Shown here: piece by piece, positions 10,226 to 19,211 of the stretch
Layout: every line of letters begins with the position of its first letter
Position numbering within the stretch: position 1 is the stretch's first letter
From: Siccibacter colletis
GTDB taxonomy: Bacteria > Pseudomonadota > Gammaproteobacteria > Enterobacterales > Enterobacteriaceae
NCBI RefSeq assembly: GCF_000696575.1
Contig: NZ_JMSQ01000004.1
Coordinates: 62,001 to 126,000, forward strand
Direction: 5' to 3'
DNA: 64,000 nucleotides
Notes under the pieces: generated by a model
Seen by the model: only the letters and a program-made list of their open reading frames with translations
Database searches by the model: none
Told to the model about the DNA's origin: nothing
Made by a program: the position numbers and the translations under genes

Positions 10226-10945
10226 ATGGCTACTCCTCACATTAATGCAGAAATGGGTGATTTCGCTGACGTCGTGCTGATGCCGGGCGACCCGCTGCGC
10301 GCGAAGCACATCGCAGAAACCTTCCTCGAAGACGTGCGCGAAGTGAACAACGTGCGCGGTATGCTGGGCTATACCGGTACCTATAAAGGCCGCAAAATCT
10401 CGGTAATGGGTCACGGTATGGGCATCCCGTCCTGCTCCATCTATACCAAAGAGCTGATCACCGATTTCGGCGTGAAGAAAATCATCCGTGTTGGCTCCTG
10501 CGGTGCGGTACGCGCTGACGTGAAACTGCGTGACGTGGTGATTGGTATGGGTGCCTGCACCGACTCCAAAGTTAACCGTCTGCGCTTCAAGGATCATGAC
10601 TTTGCCGCCATCGCCGATTTCGACATGGTGCGAAACGCGGTTGATGCCGCGAAAGCGCTGGGCGTTGACGCGCGCGTGGGCAACATCTTCTCTGCCGACC
10701 TGTTCTACACCCCGGACCCGTCCATGTTCGACGTGATGGAAAAATACGGCATCCTGGGTGTGGAAATGGAAGCCGCGGGTATCTACGGCGTGGCCGCAGA
10801 ATTCGGTGCCAGGGCGCTGACTATCTGCACCGTGTCTGACCATATCCGTACCCACGAGCAGACCACTGCTGCTGAGCGTCAGACCACGTTCAACGACATG
10901 ATCAAAATCGCACTGGAATCCGTTCTGCTGGGCGATAAAGAGTAA
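10226..10945 (+). CDS. deoD: Purine nucleoside phosphorylase (high-molecular-mass type)
   Basis: A 239-residue hexameric-type phosphorylase that splits purine (deoxy)nucleosides into base and (deoxy)ribose-1-phosphate. The phosphate-binding MPGDPLRAK motif is at about 20-28, the family VEMEAAG motif near 178-184 binds the ribose, and the catalytic aspartate is in TVSDH near residue 204. It is the last gene of deoCABD, 70 bases after deoB, with AGGA before the start. Confidence 0.98.
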   Translation: MATPHINAEMGDFADVVLMPGDPLRAKHIAETFLEDVREVNNVRGMLGYTGTYKGRKISVMGHGMGIPSCSIYTKELITDFGVKKIIRVGSCGAVRADVKLRDVVIGMGACTDSKVNRLRFKDHDFAAIADFDMVRNAVDAAKALGVDARVGNIFSADLFYTPDPSMFDVMEKYGILGVEMEAAGIYGVAAEFGARALTICTVSDHIRTHEQTTAAERQTTFNDMIKIALESVLLGDKE

Positions 10946-10954
10946 TAGCTGTTA

Positions 10955-10987
10955 CGCCGCGCTTACGCCATCAGGGTAAGCGCGGCG
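10955..10987. terminator. Strong stem-loop after deoD
   Basis: Arms CGCCGCGCTTAC (10955-10966) and GTAAGCGCGGCG (10976-10987) form a 12-bp stem with a 9-base loop just after the deoD stop. It has no T-run, so it is either a transcript-stabilising end or a REP-like element; its GTAAGCGCGGCG arm resembles the REP hairpins further along the window. Confidence 0.5.
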
Positions 10988-11110
10988 GTATTCTACGCCT
11001 TCCTTCGCTGCTGATATTCCCCTCGTAAATTTCTTCATCTCATTAAATTCACTAAATAAATAATCAATAAACCACGCTCTATTCCTGGTTTTTCGCGACC
11101 CTTATCCGGC

Positions 11111-11124
11111 TTGATAAAAATCAA
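11111..11124. promoter_or_regulatory. FNR-binding site upstream of the Dms-like operon
   Basis: TTGATAAAAATCAA is a perfect match to the FNR consensus TTGAT-N4-ATCAA. It is centred 64 bases before the ATG at 11182. If it sits at -41.5, transcription would begin near 11159 and give a short leader. This suits anaerobic induction of a DMSO reductase-type operon. Confidence 0.75.
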
Positions 11125-11181
11125 TCGCGACGCCGGGGCGATGGCCGAAACTCGCTCCTTTTTCACGGAAGAAGTGTGAGC

Positions 11182-13560
11182 ATGAGTAAAGAAACGACTA
11201 CGCCACTGGCGATAACCCGTCGGCGCTTCCTGCAAAGCAGCTCCGCGTTAGGGGTGCTTCCCTTTGTGTCGCTCAGGGCCGTCGGGGCGGATACCCCATC
11301 CTCCGGCACTGTAGCCCCGGTCGCAGAAGAACAGGTGGTCGCCACCTGCAGTACCTTTGACTGCGGCGGCAAATGCGATATTCGCGCCCACGTCAGCGAG
11401 GGCGTGGTGACGCGTATCAGCACCCGTCCTGATGAAGCGCTTGATCCGGAGATGCCGGTGATGCGCGCCTGCGTCCGAGGCCGCGGCTACCGCCAGTTTG
11501 TCTATCATCCGGATCGCCTTAAGTACCCGATGAAGCGCGTCGGTAAACGCGGCGAGGGAAAATTCGAGCGCATCAGCTGGGATGAAGCCACAACGCTTAT
11601 TGCGGACAACCTGAAACGGATCACCGCGACCTATGGCCCGGCATCGCGCTACGTCCACGTCGGCACCGCGGTGTCCGGCGGCGCGTTCTCTGGCGATAAG
11701 ATGGTACGCCGCCTGTTGAATCTCAACGGCGGCTATCTGGAGAGCTATCACTCCGTCAGCATGGGCAATACCGCCGCCGCCACGCCCTATACCTACGGCG
11801 TCGCCGCCAGTGGCAGCTCGCTGGATACGCTGGCCGAGACGCGCCTGGTGATCCTCTGGGGGCATAACCCGAACGAAACTATCTTCGGGCATACCAACCA
11901 CTACTTTCAGCAGATGAAGCGCAACGGCACGCGCTTTGTGGTGGTTGATCCACGCTATTCGGATACCGCCGCGTCGCTGGCCGACCAGTGGATACCGCTG
12001 CTGCCCACCACCGATAATGCCCTGATGGACGCGATGATGTACGTCATCATCACAGAGAACCTGCACGATAAAGACTTTATCGCGCGCTATACCCTCGGCT
12101 TTGATGAGCAGAGTATACCAGCGGGCGTGCCGGAAAATGAGTCGCTCGTTGCCTGGCTTACCGGCAAAAAAGATGGCGTGGCGAAGACCCCGGAGTGGGC
12201 GGAAAAGATCACTCACGTACCGGCGCAAACCATTCGCCAGCTGGCCCGCGACTATGCCACCACCAAACCCGCCGCGCTGATTCAGGGCTGGGGGCCGCAA
12301 CGCCATGACTGCGGTGAGCGCACTGCCCGTGGTTCGACGCTGCTGGCGACCATTACCGGCAACGTTGGCGTGAAGGGCGGCTGGGCCGCTGGCTACGGCG
12401 GTATCGGCAACCGTAAATTCACCACCGGCCCGGAGATGCCAGACAATCCGGTGAAAGAAAAGATTTCGGTGATGAACTGGGTGCAGGCGGCGGATGACGC
12501 TGCGCAGGTTACACCGGAACAGGGGCTGACCGGTGGCGACAAACTCAACAGCAATATCCGGCTGCTGTTTTCGCTGGCTGGTAACTATCTCGCTAACCAG
12601 AACCCGGATCTGCATCAGGCGGTGAAGGTGCTGGAGGACACGTCAAAAATCGAGTTTATCGTAGTGAGCGATCTCTACCTGACCCCGAGCGCGAAGTATG
12701 CCGACCTGCTGCTGCCGGAAACCAGCTTTATGGAGCGCTGGAATATCGGCGAAACCTGGGGCACCGGTAACTACCTGATGCTTTCAGAAAAACTGATCGA
12801 GCCTGAGTTTGAGCGGCGCTCTGACTACGACTGGTTGTGCGAAGTTGCGCACAAGCTTGGTCTCGGAGAAGCGTTCAGCCAGGGGCGCAGCGAACAGCAG
12901 TGGATCGAACACATCTGGGAGCAAACCCGTCAGGCGCTACCGGAGGAGAAGTTGCCGGACTTCGCCACCCTGCGCCAGCAGCGGCATCATGTCTTCAAAA
13001 GCGCGCCTTACGTGGCGTTCGAAGAGAACATTCGCGATCCGCAAAACCATCCGTTCCCGACGCCATCCGGCAAGATCGAGATCTTTTCACAGCGCCTGTA
13101 TGACATGCAGCACCCCGAGATCCCGGCGCTGTCGCACTACGTTCCCGCTCATGAAGGCCCGGAGGATGCGCTGCGCCAGAAATACCCGCTGCAGCTCATC
13201 ACCTGGAAAGGGAAGAATCGCGCCAACTCCACGCAATACGCCAATCCGTGGCTGCAGGAGGTCCAGCAGCAAAAGCTGTGGATCAATCCGCGTGATGCCG
13301 ATCGCCGTGGCGTGGTGCAGGGCGATACGGTACGCATCCATAACGATCGCGGCGTATGTCAGGTTGTGGTCGAGGTGACGCCACGCATTATTCCGGGCGT
13401 GGTGGCGATGCAGGCGGGGGCCTGGTGGCAGCCGGACGCGCAGGGTGTCGACCGCGGCGGCTGCGCCAACGTGCTGAGTTCGGCGCGCATTACCGCGCTG
13501 GCGAAAGGGAATTCACATCAAACCATGCTGGTGGAGGTAACAAAGCATGAGTCAGTTTAA
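11182..13560 (+). CDS. DmsA-like molybdopterin oxidoreductase, catalytic subunit
   Basis: A 792-residue DMSO reductase-family enzyme, clearly homologous along its length to DmsA/YnfE but not a close orthologue. A Tat signal (TRRRFLQ) near residues 12-18 sends it across the membrane. Cys56, Cys61, Cys65 and Cys97 form the N-terminal [4Fe-4S] site in a Cx4Cx3Cx31C pattern. By alignment with DmsA, Ser193 (in YHSVS) occupies the position of the serine that binds molybdenum. The C-terminal molydopterin-dinucleotide domain is intact. The ATG at 11182 is preferred to the GTG at 11176 because GGAAG lies 10 bases upstream. The substrate (DMSO, another S- or N-oxide, or something else) cannot be told from sequence. 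It overlaps the next gene by 14 bases. Confidence 0.85.
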   Translation: MSKETTTPLAITRRRFLQSSSALGVLPFVSLRAVGADTPSSGTVAPVAEEQVVATCSTFDCGGKCDIRAHVSEGVVTRISTRPDEALDPEMPVMRACVRGRGYRQFVYHPDRLKYPMKRVGKRGEGKFERISWDEATTLIADNLKRITATYGPASRYVHVGTAVSGGAFSGDKMVRRLLNLNGGYLESYHSVSMGNTAAATPYTYGVAASGSSLDTLAETRLVILWGHNPNETIFGHTNHYFQQMKRNGTRFVVVDPRYSDTAASLADQWIPLLPTTDNALMDAMMYVIITENLHDKDFIARYTLGFDEQSIPAGVPENESLVAWLTGKKDGVAKTPEWAEKITHVPAQTIRQLARDYATTKPAALIQGWGPQRHDCGERTARGSTLLATITGNVGVKGGWAAGYGGIGNRKFTTGPEMPDNPVKEKISVMNWVQAADDAAQVTPEQGLTGGDKLNSNIRLLFSLAGNYLANQNPDLHQAVKVLEDTSKIEFIVVSDLYLTPSAKYADLLLPETSFMERWNIGETWGTGNYLMLSEKLIEPEFERRSDYDWLCEVAHKLGLGEAFSQGRSEQQWIEHIWEQTRQALPEEKLPDFATLRQQRHHVFKSAPYVAFEENIRDPQNHPFPTPSGKIEIFSQRLYDMQHPEIPALSHYVPAHEGPEDALRQKYPLQLITWKGKNRANSTQYANPWLQEVQQQKLWINPRDADRRGVVQGDTVRIHNDRGVCQVVVEVTPRIIPGVVAMQAGAWWQPDAQGVDRGGCANVLSSARITALAKGNSHQTMLVEVTKHESV

Positions 13561-14176
13561 AGAGTACGCCCCCGTCAGCCCGGTGCAGTTGGGGTTTTAT
13601 ATCGACAGCGCGCGTTGTTCGGGCTGCAAAGCCTGTCAGGTAGCCTGCAAAGATAAAAATAATCTCGAACCGGGCCGTCGTTTTCGTCGCGTGTATGAAG
13701 TGAACGGCGGGGGATTTGTTCCCACCGGGCAGGGCGGCATGCTCAACGACGTGTACGCTTACACGCTCTCCATCTCCTGCAACCACTGCGACGATCCGGC
13801 CTGTACGAAAAACTGCCCGACCACCGCGATGCATAAGCGGCCGGGCGACGGCATCGTGCGGGTTAACACCGACCGGTGCGTGGGCTGCGGCTACTGCGCC
13901 TGGTCCTGTCCCTACGGCGCGCCGCAGTTTAATCCGCAGACCGGGCAAATGTCGAAGTGCGATTTCTGTATCGACTTACAGGCGCGGGGTGAAAAACCGG
14001 TTTGCGTGGCGACCTGTCCGCTGGGTGCCATTCACTTCGGCCCGATCGATGAGCTACGTAAGGTTTTTGGTACACAAAGTGAGGTGAAGGGCTTACCCGA
14101 TGCCGCCATTACCCGGCCAAACCTGATTGTAAAACCACACCAGGGTGCCCAGCGCGAGGAGAAGCATCATGCATGA
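13547..14176 (+). CDS. DmsB-like four-cluster iron-sulfur electron-transfer subunit
   Basis: A 209-residue ferredoxin-type subunit with sixteen cysteines in four groups: 24/27/30/34, 78/81/86/90, 111/114/117/121 and 138/141/153/157. This is the DmsB pattern for four [4Fe-4S] clusters. It would pass electrons from the membrane anchor to the catalytic subunit. It has no signal peptide, as expected for a protein exported as a complex with the Tat-bearing partner. It overlaps the catalytic gene by 14 bases and the anchor gene by 8, so the three are translated together. Confidence 0.9.
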   Translation: MSQFKEYAPVSPVQLGFYIDSARCSGCKACQVACKDKNNLEPGRRFRRVYEVNGGGFVPTGQGGMLNDVYAYTLSISCNHCDDPACTKNCPTTAMHKRPGDGIVRVNTDRCVGCGYCAWSCPYGAPQFNPQTGQMSKCDFCIDLQARGEKPVCVATCPLGAIHFGPIDELRKVFGTQSEVKGLPDAAITRPNLIVKPHQGAQREEKHHA

Positions 14177-15002
14177 GATACCGCTTCTGATGTTTACCCT
14201 GCTGATGCAGATGTCGGTGGGATTAACGCTGTTTATCTCCCTCGCCCTGCTGCTGCTTCGTGGTGAAGAGACGGCGAAAACGACCCGGCTTATGATTGTC
14301 CCGCTGCTGGTGGGATGCGTCAGCGCCGGGGTGGGGCTGATCTGCTCCACGCTGCATCTTGGCTATCCGCTTAACGCCCTGAATGCGCTTCGCCACTTCG
14401 CCAGCTCCTGGCTGAGTCGCGAGATCATTTTTGCCGGTGCTTATCTGGCAATGCTGGGTGCAGCTACGCTGCTGGCACTGCTTAAACATGTGCTGTGGCG
14501 CTGGCTGATGCCGTTTGCGCTTGCGCTGGGGCTTATCGATATCTTCTGTATGAGCGCCATCTACGCCCACTCCGGGGTAATGACCTGGACGCACTACACC
14601 ACCTGGCTGCTGTTTTTTGGTTCGGTCGGGGTGACGGGCGCGGTTGCGCAAAGCTGGCTGGTTGCTCATCCGCAGGAGCAGGCGGTACGAAGCACGCTCC
14701 TGTGGAGCGGGGCAATAACAGCGCTGGTGGCGCTGGCAGTGCGCGCCCTGTTCCAGCCATTTTATCTGGAGTATCTGGCGCAGATGAGCCTCAGCGATGT
14801 CGTGACCTTTCCACATCAGCCGCTGCGGGCCTGGTGTGCACTGGCGGCGGTGCGCACTCTCGCCTGGTTGTTGGCTTTTGTCGGCGCGGCGCTGCTGGTG
14901 ATTAACGCCCGCTACCAAAAACGGGTGACGCTCATCTGTGCCGCCGTGGCGTTAGTGCTGAGCGAAGTGCTGTTCCGCTACGTCTTCTTCAGCATCGGCT
15001 GA
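14169..15002 (+). CDS. DmsC-like membrane anchor subunit
   Basis: A 277-residue hydrophobic protein with about eight membrane-spanning segments, as in DmsC, which anchors the complex and oxidises menaquinol. The ATG at 14169 is chosen because it gives the MHEIPLL N-terminus typical of DmsC; an upstream in-frame start at 14145 lies inside dmsB. The stop overlaps the next ATG by one base. The sequence is much more diverged from E. coli DmsC than the B subunit is, as is usual for anchors. Confidence 0.85.
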   Translation: MHEIPLLMFTLLMQMSVGLTLFISLALLLLRGEETAKTTRLMIVPLLVGCVSAGVGLICSTLHLGYPLNALNALRHFASSWLSREIIFAGAYLAMLGAATLLALLKHVLWRWLMPFALALGLIDIFCMSAIYAHSGVMTWTHYTTWLLFFGSVGVTGAVAQSWLVAHPQEQAVRSTLLWSGAITALVALAVRALFQPFYLEYLAQMSLSDVVTFPHQPLRAWCALAAVRTLAWLLAFVGAALLVINARYQKRVTLICAAVALVLSEVLFRYVFFSIG

Positions 15003-15868
15003 TGAAGCTGTTCCCCCTCGCACGCTTCTCCGTGTCACCCGGCACAGGGGAGGCGTGCCTGCGTAAACGCCTGCCGTCCCATCCCTGCGATGCGTGCGCC
15101 AGCGTATGCCCGGTTGAGGCTATAACGCTGATGCCGGGCGCTATCCAGCTTGACGCGACGCGCTGCCTGCACTGTGGGCGCTGCCTGTTTAGCTGCCCGG
15201 TCGATGCGCTTGAGGATCTCGCTGCGCCTGAACGTTATCTCAGGAACGGCGCGCTGGTCGCCCCGCTTGCCGCGCTAGCACCTGCGGTGGATGAGCTGCT
15301 GATGTGGCACCGGGAAAAGGGTGTGCGGGCTGTGGAAATGGCGATGGATGAACACCCCGGCTGGGTGCTGGCGGTGGCAGCGCTAAACCTGAAACTGGCG
15401 GACCTTGGCGAACCGGGCTGGTCCATTGTGCCGCCCGCGACGCAGCACAATGCCAGACGCCGCTGGCTGCGGTTGCCGGAGCGCGTCTCGCTACCGACAA
15501 GCGTTTCACCCGGGAGGCGGGCGAGACGGCGCATCTTTGCCGAACATGCCGAATTTCAACCCGTTATCGCTCAGGCAGCCTGTACGCTTTGTGGCGCCTG
15601 CATTCGCGTCTGCACCGAATCCGCGCTGCGCTTTACGGCAGACCGGCTCGAAATACGGCCCGAGCGCTGCACCGGTTGTCAGAGTTGCAGGGTGGTTTGC
15701 GTACCGGGTGCCATCTCGCTTGAACCCGTGCAAGCCGTCGCGCCCCGTTACGCTGCTTTTTATCATGCTCTCTGCCGGACCTGTCAGCAGCCCTTTCGCG
15801 CCTGGCAGGCGGACGCCACTAGATGCCCGCTGTGCCAGCGGCATCGCTACGGCATGCGGGAAGCGTAG
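15002..15868 (+). CDS. Polyferredoxin with a C-terminal zinc-ribbon-like module
   Basis: A 288-residue soluble protein not recognised as any E. coli K-12 family. Cysteine groups suggest four [4Fe-4S] sites: one incomplete-looking site (29/32/36, perhaps with Cys19), 55/58/61/65, 194/197/200/204 and 223/226/229/233. Residues 80-190 between the two pairs form a cysteine-free spacer. The C-terminus has a CxxC pair at 258/261 and another at 275/278, as in a zinc ribbon. It starts within the dmsC stop codon, so it belongs to the operon. It may be an extra electron carrier or an assembly factor; no TorD/DmsD chaperone gene is present here, so a maturation role is possible. Function is unproved. Confidence 0.75.
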   Translation: MKLFPLARFSVSPGTGEACLRKRLPSHPCDACASVCPVEAITLMPGAIQLDATRCLHCGRCLFSCPVDALEDLAAPERYLRNGALVAPLAALAPAVDELLMWHREKGVRAVEMAMDEHPGWVLAVAALNLKLADLGEPGWSIVPPATQHNARRRWLRLPERVSLPTSVSPGRRARRRIFAEHAEFQPVIAQAACTLCGACIRVCTESALRFTADRLEIRPERCTGCQSCRVVCVPGAISLEPVQAVAPRYAAFYHALCRTCQQPFRAWQADATRCPLCQRHRYGMREA

Positions 15869-15893
15869 CGACATCTGTTGCCCGCTATAGCGC

Positions 15894-15996
15894 CAGGTAT
15901 CTATTCATGGTTAGCGCCATTTTTATTTTTTCTGTTTTATATATCAGCTAAATAGCGCTATAAACCTATTCAGGTATCTATTCACGAATCTATTCA
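15894..15996. repeat. Phased CTATTCA repeats before yjjJ (possible operator)
   Basis: The 14-mer CAGGTATCTATTCA occurs exactly twice, at 15894-15907 and 15971-15984. Its core CTATTCA occurs four times, at 15901, 15966, 15978 and 15990; the last three are spaced exactly 12 bases apart and run up to the yjjJ ATG. They occupy the place of a ribosome-binding site, and no good Shine-Dalgarno sequence is seen. A possible -10 (TATAAA) lies at 15959-15964. A regulatory role, perhaps autoregulation by the N-terminal helix-turn-helix of YjjJ, is inference. Confidence 0.5.
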
Positions 15997-15997
15997 T

Positions 15998-17326
15998 ATG
16001 AGCGCGTTGACTGACCTTCTGCTTGCCGGGCCACGTTCCGGTCCCGATATACGCGGCTCGCTTGGGATTAGCCAGGCGACTTTTTCACGCCTGGTGAACG
16101 ACGAACCGCAGATCGTCTCATTCGGTAAAGCCCGCGCTACGCGCTATGCGCTGCTGCGCCCGGTCCGCGGAACAGCGGCGTTCCCTCTGTGGCAGATAGA
16201 TGAACGCGGGACCGTCTGGCCGTTTGGTACGCTCTGGCCGTGTTGGCCGCAGGGAAGTTGTCTGGTTGCCCTGAAAAACGGGCTGTGGCAATGGTTCGAT
16301 GGTTTACCCTGGTATTTAACCGACCTGCGTCCACAAGGTTTCCTGGGGCGGGCATGGGGCAAAAAACTGGCTGCACGCGCTGCGCTGCCGGACGATATCC
16401 GGCTATGGCAGGAAGAAGAGGCGCTGCTGGCGCTAAGCATGACCGACGGCGAACATCCGGGCGGCTGGTTAATCGGCGAGAAAGCGTATCAGCGCTGGCT
16501 TCATGCAGAACGAAGCCAGCCGATCCCGCAGCAGGATAAACCTACACGCTACGCCCTGTTGGCTCAGGAAGCGCTGGCGGGAGAAATTGTTGGCTCATCA
16601 GCAGGCGGAGAGCAGCCCAAATTTTCCTGCTATGCCATGACCGATTCTGGTCCAGCGCAGGTGCTGGTGAAATTTACTGCCCCGCAGCGGAATGCGGTAA
16701 GCCAGCGCTGGGCCGATCTGCTCTGCGCCGAAGCTATCGCGCTGGATGTGCTGCGGAAAGACGGGATCGCAGCGAGTGAGGCGCGCTGGTTCACTCATCC
16801 TGACGGGCAGGCGTTTCTGGAGGTCCGGCGTTTTGACTGCGAAGGGGAAGAGGGAAGACGCTCTATCGTCTCGCTGGAATCACTGCAGAGCGAATTTGTT
16901 GCCGGCGCTGGTCACTGGCCGGTAGTGGTGAAACAGCTGGCTGCGCAAAAACGGGTAGAGGCGCAGACGGTCGAATGTGTTGATGTTTGCTGGGCATTCG
17001 GACGACTCATTGGCAATACCGATATGCATGCCGGGAATCTCTCCTTTTTCCTGTCTGATTTCCCGGTCCAGGTTACGCCGGTATATGACATGCTGCCAAT
17101 GGCGTGGGCGCCCAACAGCGCGGGCGGCATGCGTGAGAACGCGATTGATGTAGTACCGGAGACGGTAGTCGCCCGTATGCACTGGTCGCGCGCGCTGATG
17201 CTGGCGGAACGATTCTGGCAGCGCGTCGAAGGCGAGCCGCGCATCAGCGAGGCATTTCGTATCATTGCGCGGGAGATGCAGGGCAAGCTGCATCAGGCTG
17301 CTGGCCTTATCGCACGAATGGCGTAA
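15998..17326 (+). CDS. yjjJ: HipA-like serine/threonine kinase family protein YjjJ
   Basis: A 442-residue relative of the HipA toxin kinase, as long as E. coli YjjJ and in the same place before lplA. Residues 1-50 look like a winged helix-turn-helix, so the antitoxin-type DNA-binding part may be built in; no separate hipB is nearby. The kinase core shows a Gly-rich loop GGEQPK (203-208), the catalytic GNTDMHAGN segment with Asp342 and Asn347, and the metal-binding Asp364 in YDMLPM, so it looks active. E. coli YjjJ is toxic when overproduced, as known from the literature. Upstream phased repeats may be its operator. Confidence 0.88.
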   Translation: MSALTDLLLAGPRSGPDIRGSLGISQATFSRLVNDEPQIVSFGKARATRYALLRPVRGTAAFPLWQIDERGTVWPFGTLWPCWPQGSCLVALKNGLWQWFDGLPWYLTDLRPQGFLGRAWGKKLAARAALPDDIRLWQEEEALLALSMTDGEHPGGWLIGEKAYQRWLHAERSQPIPQQDKPTRYALLAQEALAGEIVGSSAGGEQPKFSCYAMTDSGPAQVLVKFTAPQRNAVSQRWADLLCAEAIALDVLRKDGIAASEARWFTHPDGQAFLEVRRFDCEGEEGRRSIVSLESLQSEFVAGAGHWPVVVKQLAAQKRVEAQTVECVDVCWAFGRLIGNTDMHAGNLSFFLSDFPVQVTPVYDMLPMAWAPNSAGGMRENAIDVVPETVVARMHWSRALMLAERFWQRVEGEPRISEAFRIIAREMQGKLHQAAGLIARMA

Positions 17327-17338
17327 GGCCAGACTGCA

Positions 17339-18355
17339 TTAGCGCACCGCTGTTGCGATCCAGGCCGCCACTTCGCGCAGCTCTGCTTCCTGCTGCGGAA
17401 AATCAACGATCAGCGCTTCACAGGCCTGCTGCAGCCTATCAGCGCGATAGAGCGTGCCCGGCAGCCGGTTTGCCAGCGCTTCAAGCGGGGCTGGATTCAG
17501 GCTATCGGTAAACACCTGGGTGCGGGTGATGTGCCCTTTCTGAATGTCGAAGTGCAGCTCGACGCCGCCCCAGGTAAAGCGCTCGTCCAGCAGATGGCTG
17601 AAGGCGGGGGCCTGACCAAAGTTCCACTCCCAGCTACTCTGGCGCGCAAAGGTCTCCGCGAAGCCTGGCAGATCCGGGAACGCGTCCGGTGAAATCACTT
17701 CCGCTTCGACGCGCTCGCCGTAGTATGCGAAAAACGCCTCCGTGACCGCTTCACAAATACGTTCGTGCGTAATGCCCGGCAACAGATCGTTGAGATTGGC
17801 GACGCGGCCGCGCACCGAGGTAATTCCCTTGGCCTGTAACTTTTTCTTGTCCGGATTCAGATAGTTGGCCAGACGGCTGAGGTCGGCATTAAGCAGCAGC
17901 GTGCCGTGATGAAAGCCGCGATCCGGCGTTTCCCGGTAGGCGGAGCCGGACACTTTCCGATCCCCGTCCGGGGTTTTCACCACCAGATCGTTGCGTCCTG
18001 ACGCTTCTGCCGTCGCACCAAGCGCCGTCAGGGCGTTGAGCACGATGGCGGTGGAGACGCTTTTATCGTATTCGGGTTTGCCGGCCATAAAGGTAAAGCA
18101 GGTGTTGCCGAGATCGTGGAACACCGCGCCACCGCCGCTGCTGCGCCGGGCGAGACGCACGTTATCCTCTTCCATGCGCCGGGTATTGCACTCTTTCCAC
18201 GGGTTCTGTGCCCGGCCAATCACCACGGTATCGGCATTACGCCAGAGAAACAGCACGCGCTGGGTGGCAGGCATCTGACGGAATATGGTCTCTTCTACCG
18301 CCAGATTAAACCAGGGATCAAAGGAGTCGGAGAGCAGCAGGCGAAGCGTTGGCAT
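17339..18355 (-). CDS. lplA: Lipoate-protein ligase A
   Basis: A 338-residue enzyme, the same length as in E. coli, that activates exogenous lipoate with ATP and attaches it to the lipoyl domains of 2-oxoacid dehydrogenases and the glycine cleavage H protein. The [12 protein letters not shown] motif (about 70-81) binds lipoyl-AMP and Lys133 in the RKVSGSAYR segment is the catalytic lysine region. The C-terminal accessory domain is intact. It converges on yjjJ with 12 bases between the stops and is followed in its own transcription upstream by ytjB. Confidence 0.97.
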   Translation of the reverse strand: MPTLRLLLSDSFDPWFNLAVEETIFRQMPATQRVLFLWRNADTVVIGRAQNPWKECNTRRMEEDNVRLARRSSGGGAVFHDLGNTCFTFMAGKPEYDKSVSTAIVLNALTALGATAEASGRNDLVVKTPDGDRKVSGSAYRETPDRGFHHGTLLLNADLSRLANYLNPDKKKLQAKGITSVRGRVANLNDLLPGITHERICEAVTEAFFAYYGERVEAEVISPDAFPDLPGFAETFARQSSWEWNFGQAPAFSHLLDERFTWGGVELHFDIQKGHITRTQVFTDSLNPAPLEALANRLPGTLYRADRLQQACEALIVDFPQQEAELREVAAWIATAVR

Positions 18356-18413
18356 AGCGGATTTCCTTTACCGGAGCGGGGGGCCATGTTAACACGAACC
18401 CGCCGCCCGACGA

Positions 18414-19064
18414 TCACGGGGCTTTTTTCTCCTCGTGCTCTTCCTCTTCCGGCACCGCTTTGCTGGCGGTCAGCAGGAACGGCGACTGCTGCCAGCGGCT
18501 GCGTTTTCCCTGCAGCAGGGTACGGGCCAGCACTACGCCGATAGCCAGCGCCAGCAGGATCATCAGGCGCAGGATGTTGGTGGTGTTATCAACCTGCTTC
18601 GCCTCGGTGGGCAGCGTATGCGTATCCAGCGTCAGACGCAGGAAGCCAACCGGGCCGCTTTTCCCCTCGATGGGCTGAACAATTTGCTGATTGAAATAGC
18701 TACCCGCCTTTTTGCCGTCCAGCGCCAGCCGGTCGCGCAGAGAGACCTTTTCGCCAGCGCGGGCAATCATATCGCCCTGCAGGTCATATACCCCGGCATC
18801 GAGAATGCGGCTGCTGTCGGTGAGGTTGTTGAGCAGGGCGGTGATGCGCTTTTCGTCAGGGTTGTCGGTCGCCACCAGCGGCGCGAGAGAGTAGCTCACC
18901 TGCCGGGCCAGGGTCTGCGCCAGCTCCTCCAGCTGTAAATTACGGGTTTGCTGGTGGCTCTGGCTGAACCAGGATGCACCCTGCATCAGAGCCACTAATA
19001 ATGCGAGACAGAGCAGCACAATGACTGCACGATGAAGCCGGAATTTCAGTTTTGCGCGAGCCAT
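18414..19064 (-). CDS. ytjB: Membrane protein YtjB (SMP family)
   Basis: A 216-residue protein of the YtjB/SMP family. A basic N-terminus and a membrane segment at about 14-32 are followed by a periplasmic domain of about 120 residues and a second membrane segment near 168-190, then a highly charged tail (EEEEHEEKK). The topology resembles the sensor part of signalling proteins without any kinase domain. Function is unknown. It is divergent from serB, as in E. coli, with about 150 bases between the two starts. Confidence 0.9.
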   Translation of the reverse strand: MARAKLKFRLHRAVIVLLCLALLVALMQGASWFSQSHQQTRNLQLEELAQTLARQVSYSLAPLVATDNPDEKRITALLNNLTDSSRILDAGVYDLQGDMIARAGEKVSLRDRLALDGKKAGSYFNQQIVQPIEGKSGPVGFLRLTLDTHTLPTEAKQVDNTTNILRLMILLALAIGVVLARTLLQGKRSRWQQSPFLLTASKAVPEEEEHEEKKAP

Positions 19065-19211
19065 ATTCCACCTGCTGAAAATTTGAAGCTTAATGTTGCC
19101 AGAAGCGCTGCGGACAGGGTAGCCTCAGGCGTTGTTTTTAGCCGAGACATTCCCTCCGGGCGCGCAATGTCAGGCTCTTTTTCAGCCCGACGATTTTATA
19201 CAGGAGCAGTA

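Noticed and set aside
11176-11181. GTG at 11176 as start of the DmsA-like gene
   Set aside because: It lies only four bases from the GGAAG box, whereas the ATG at 11182 has normal spacing; the difference is two residues before the Tat motif.
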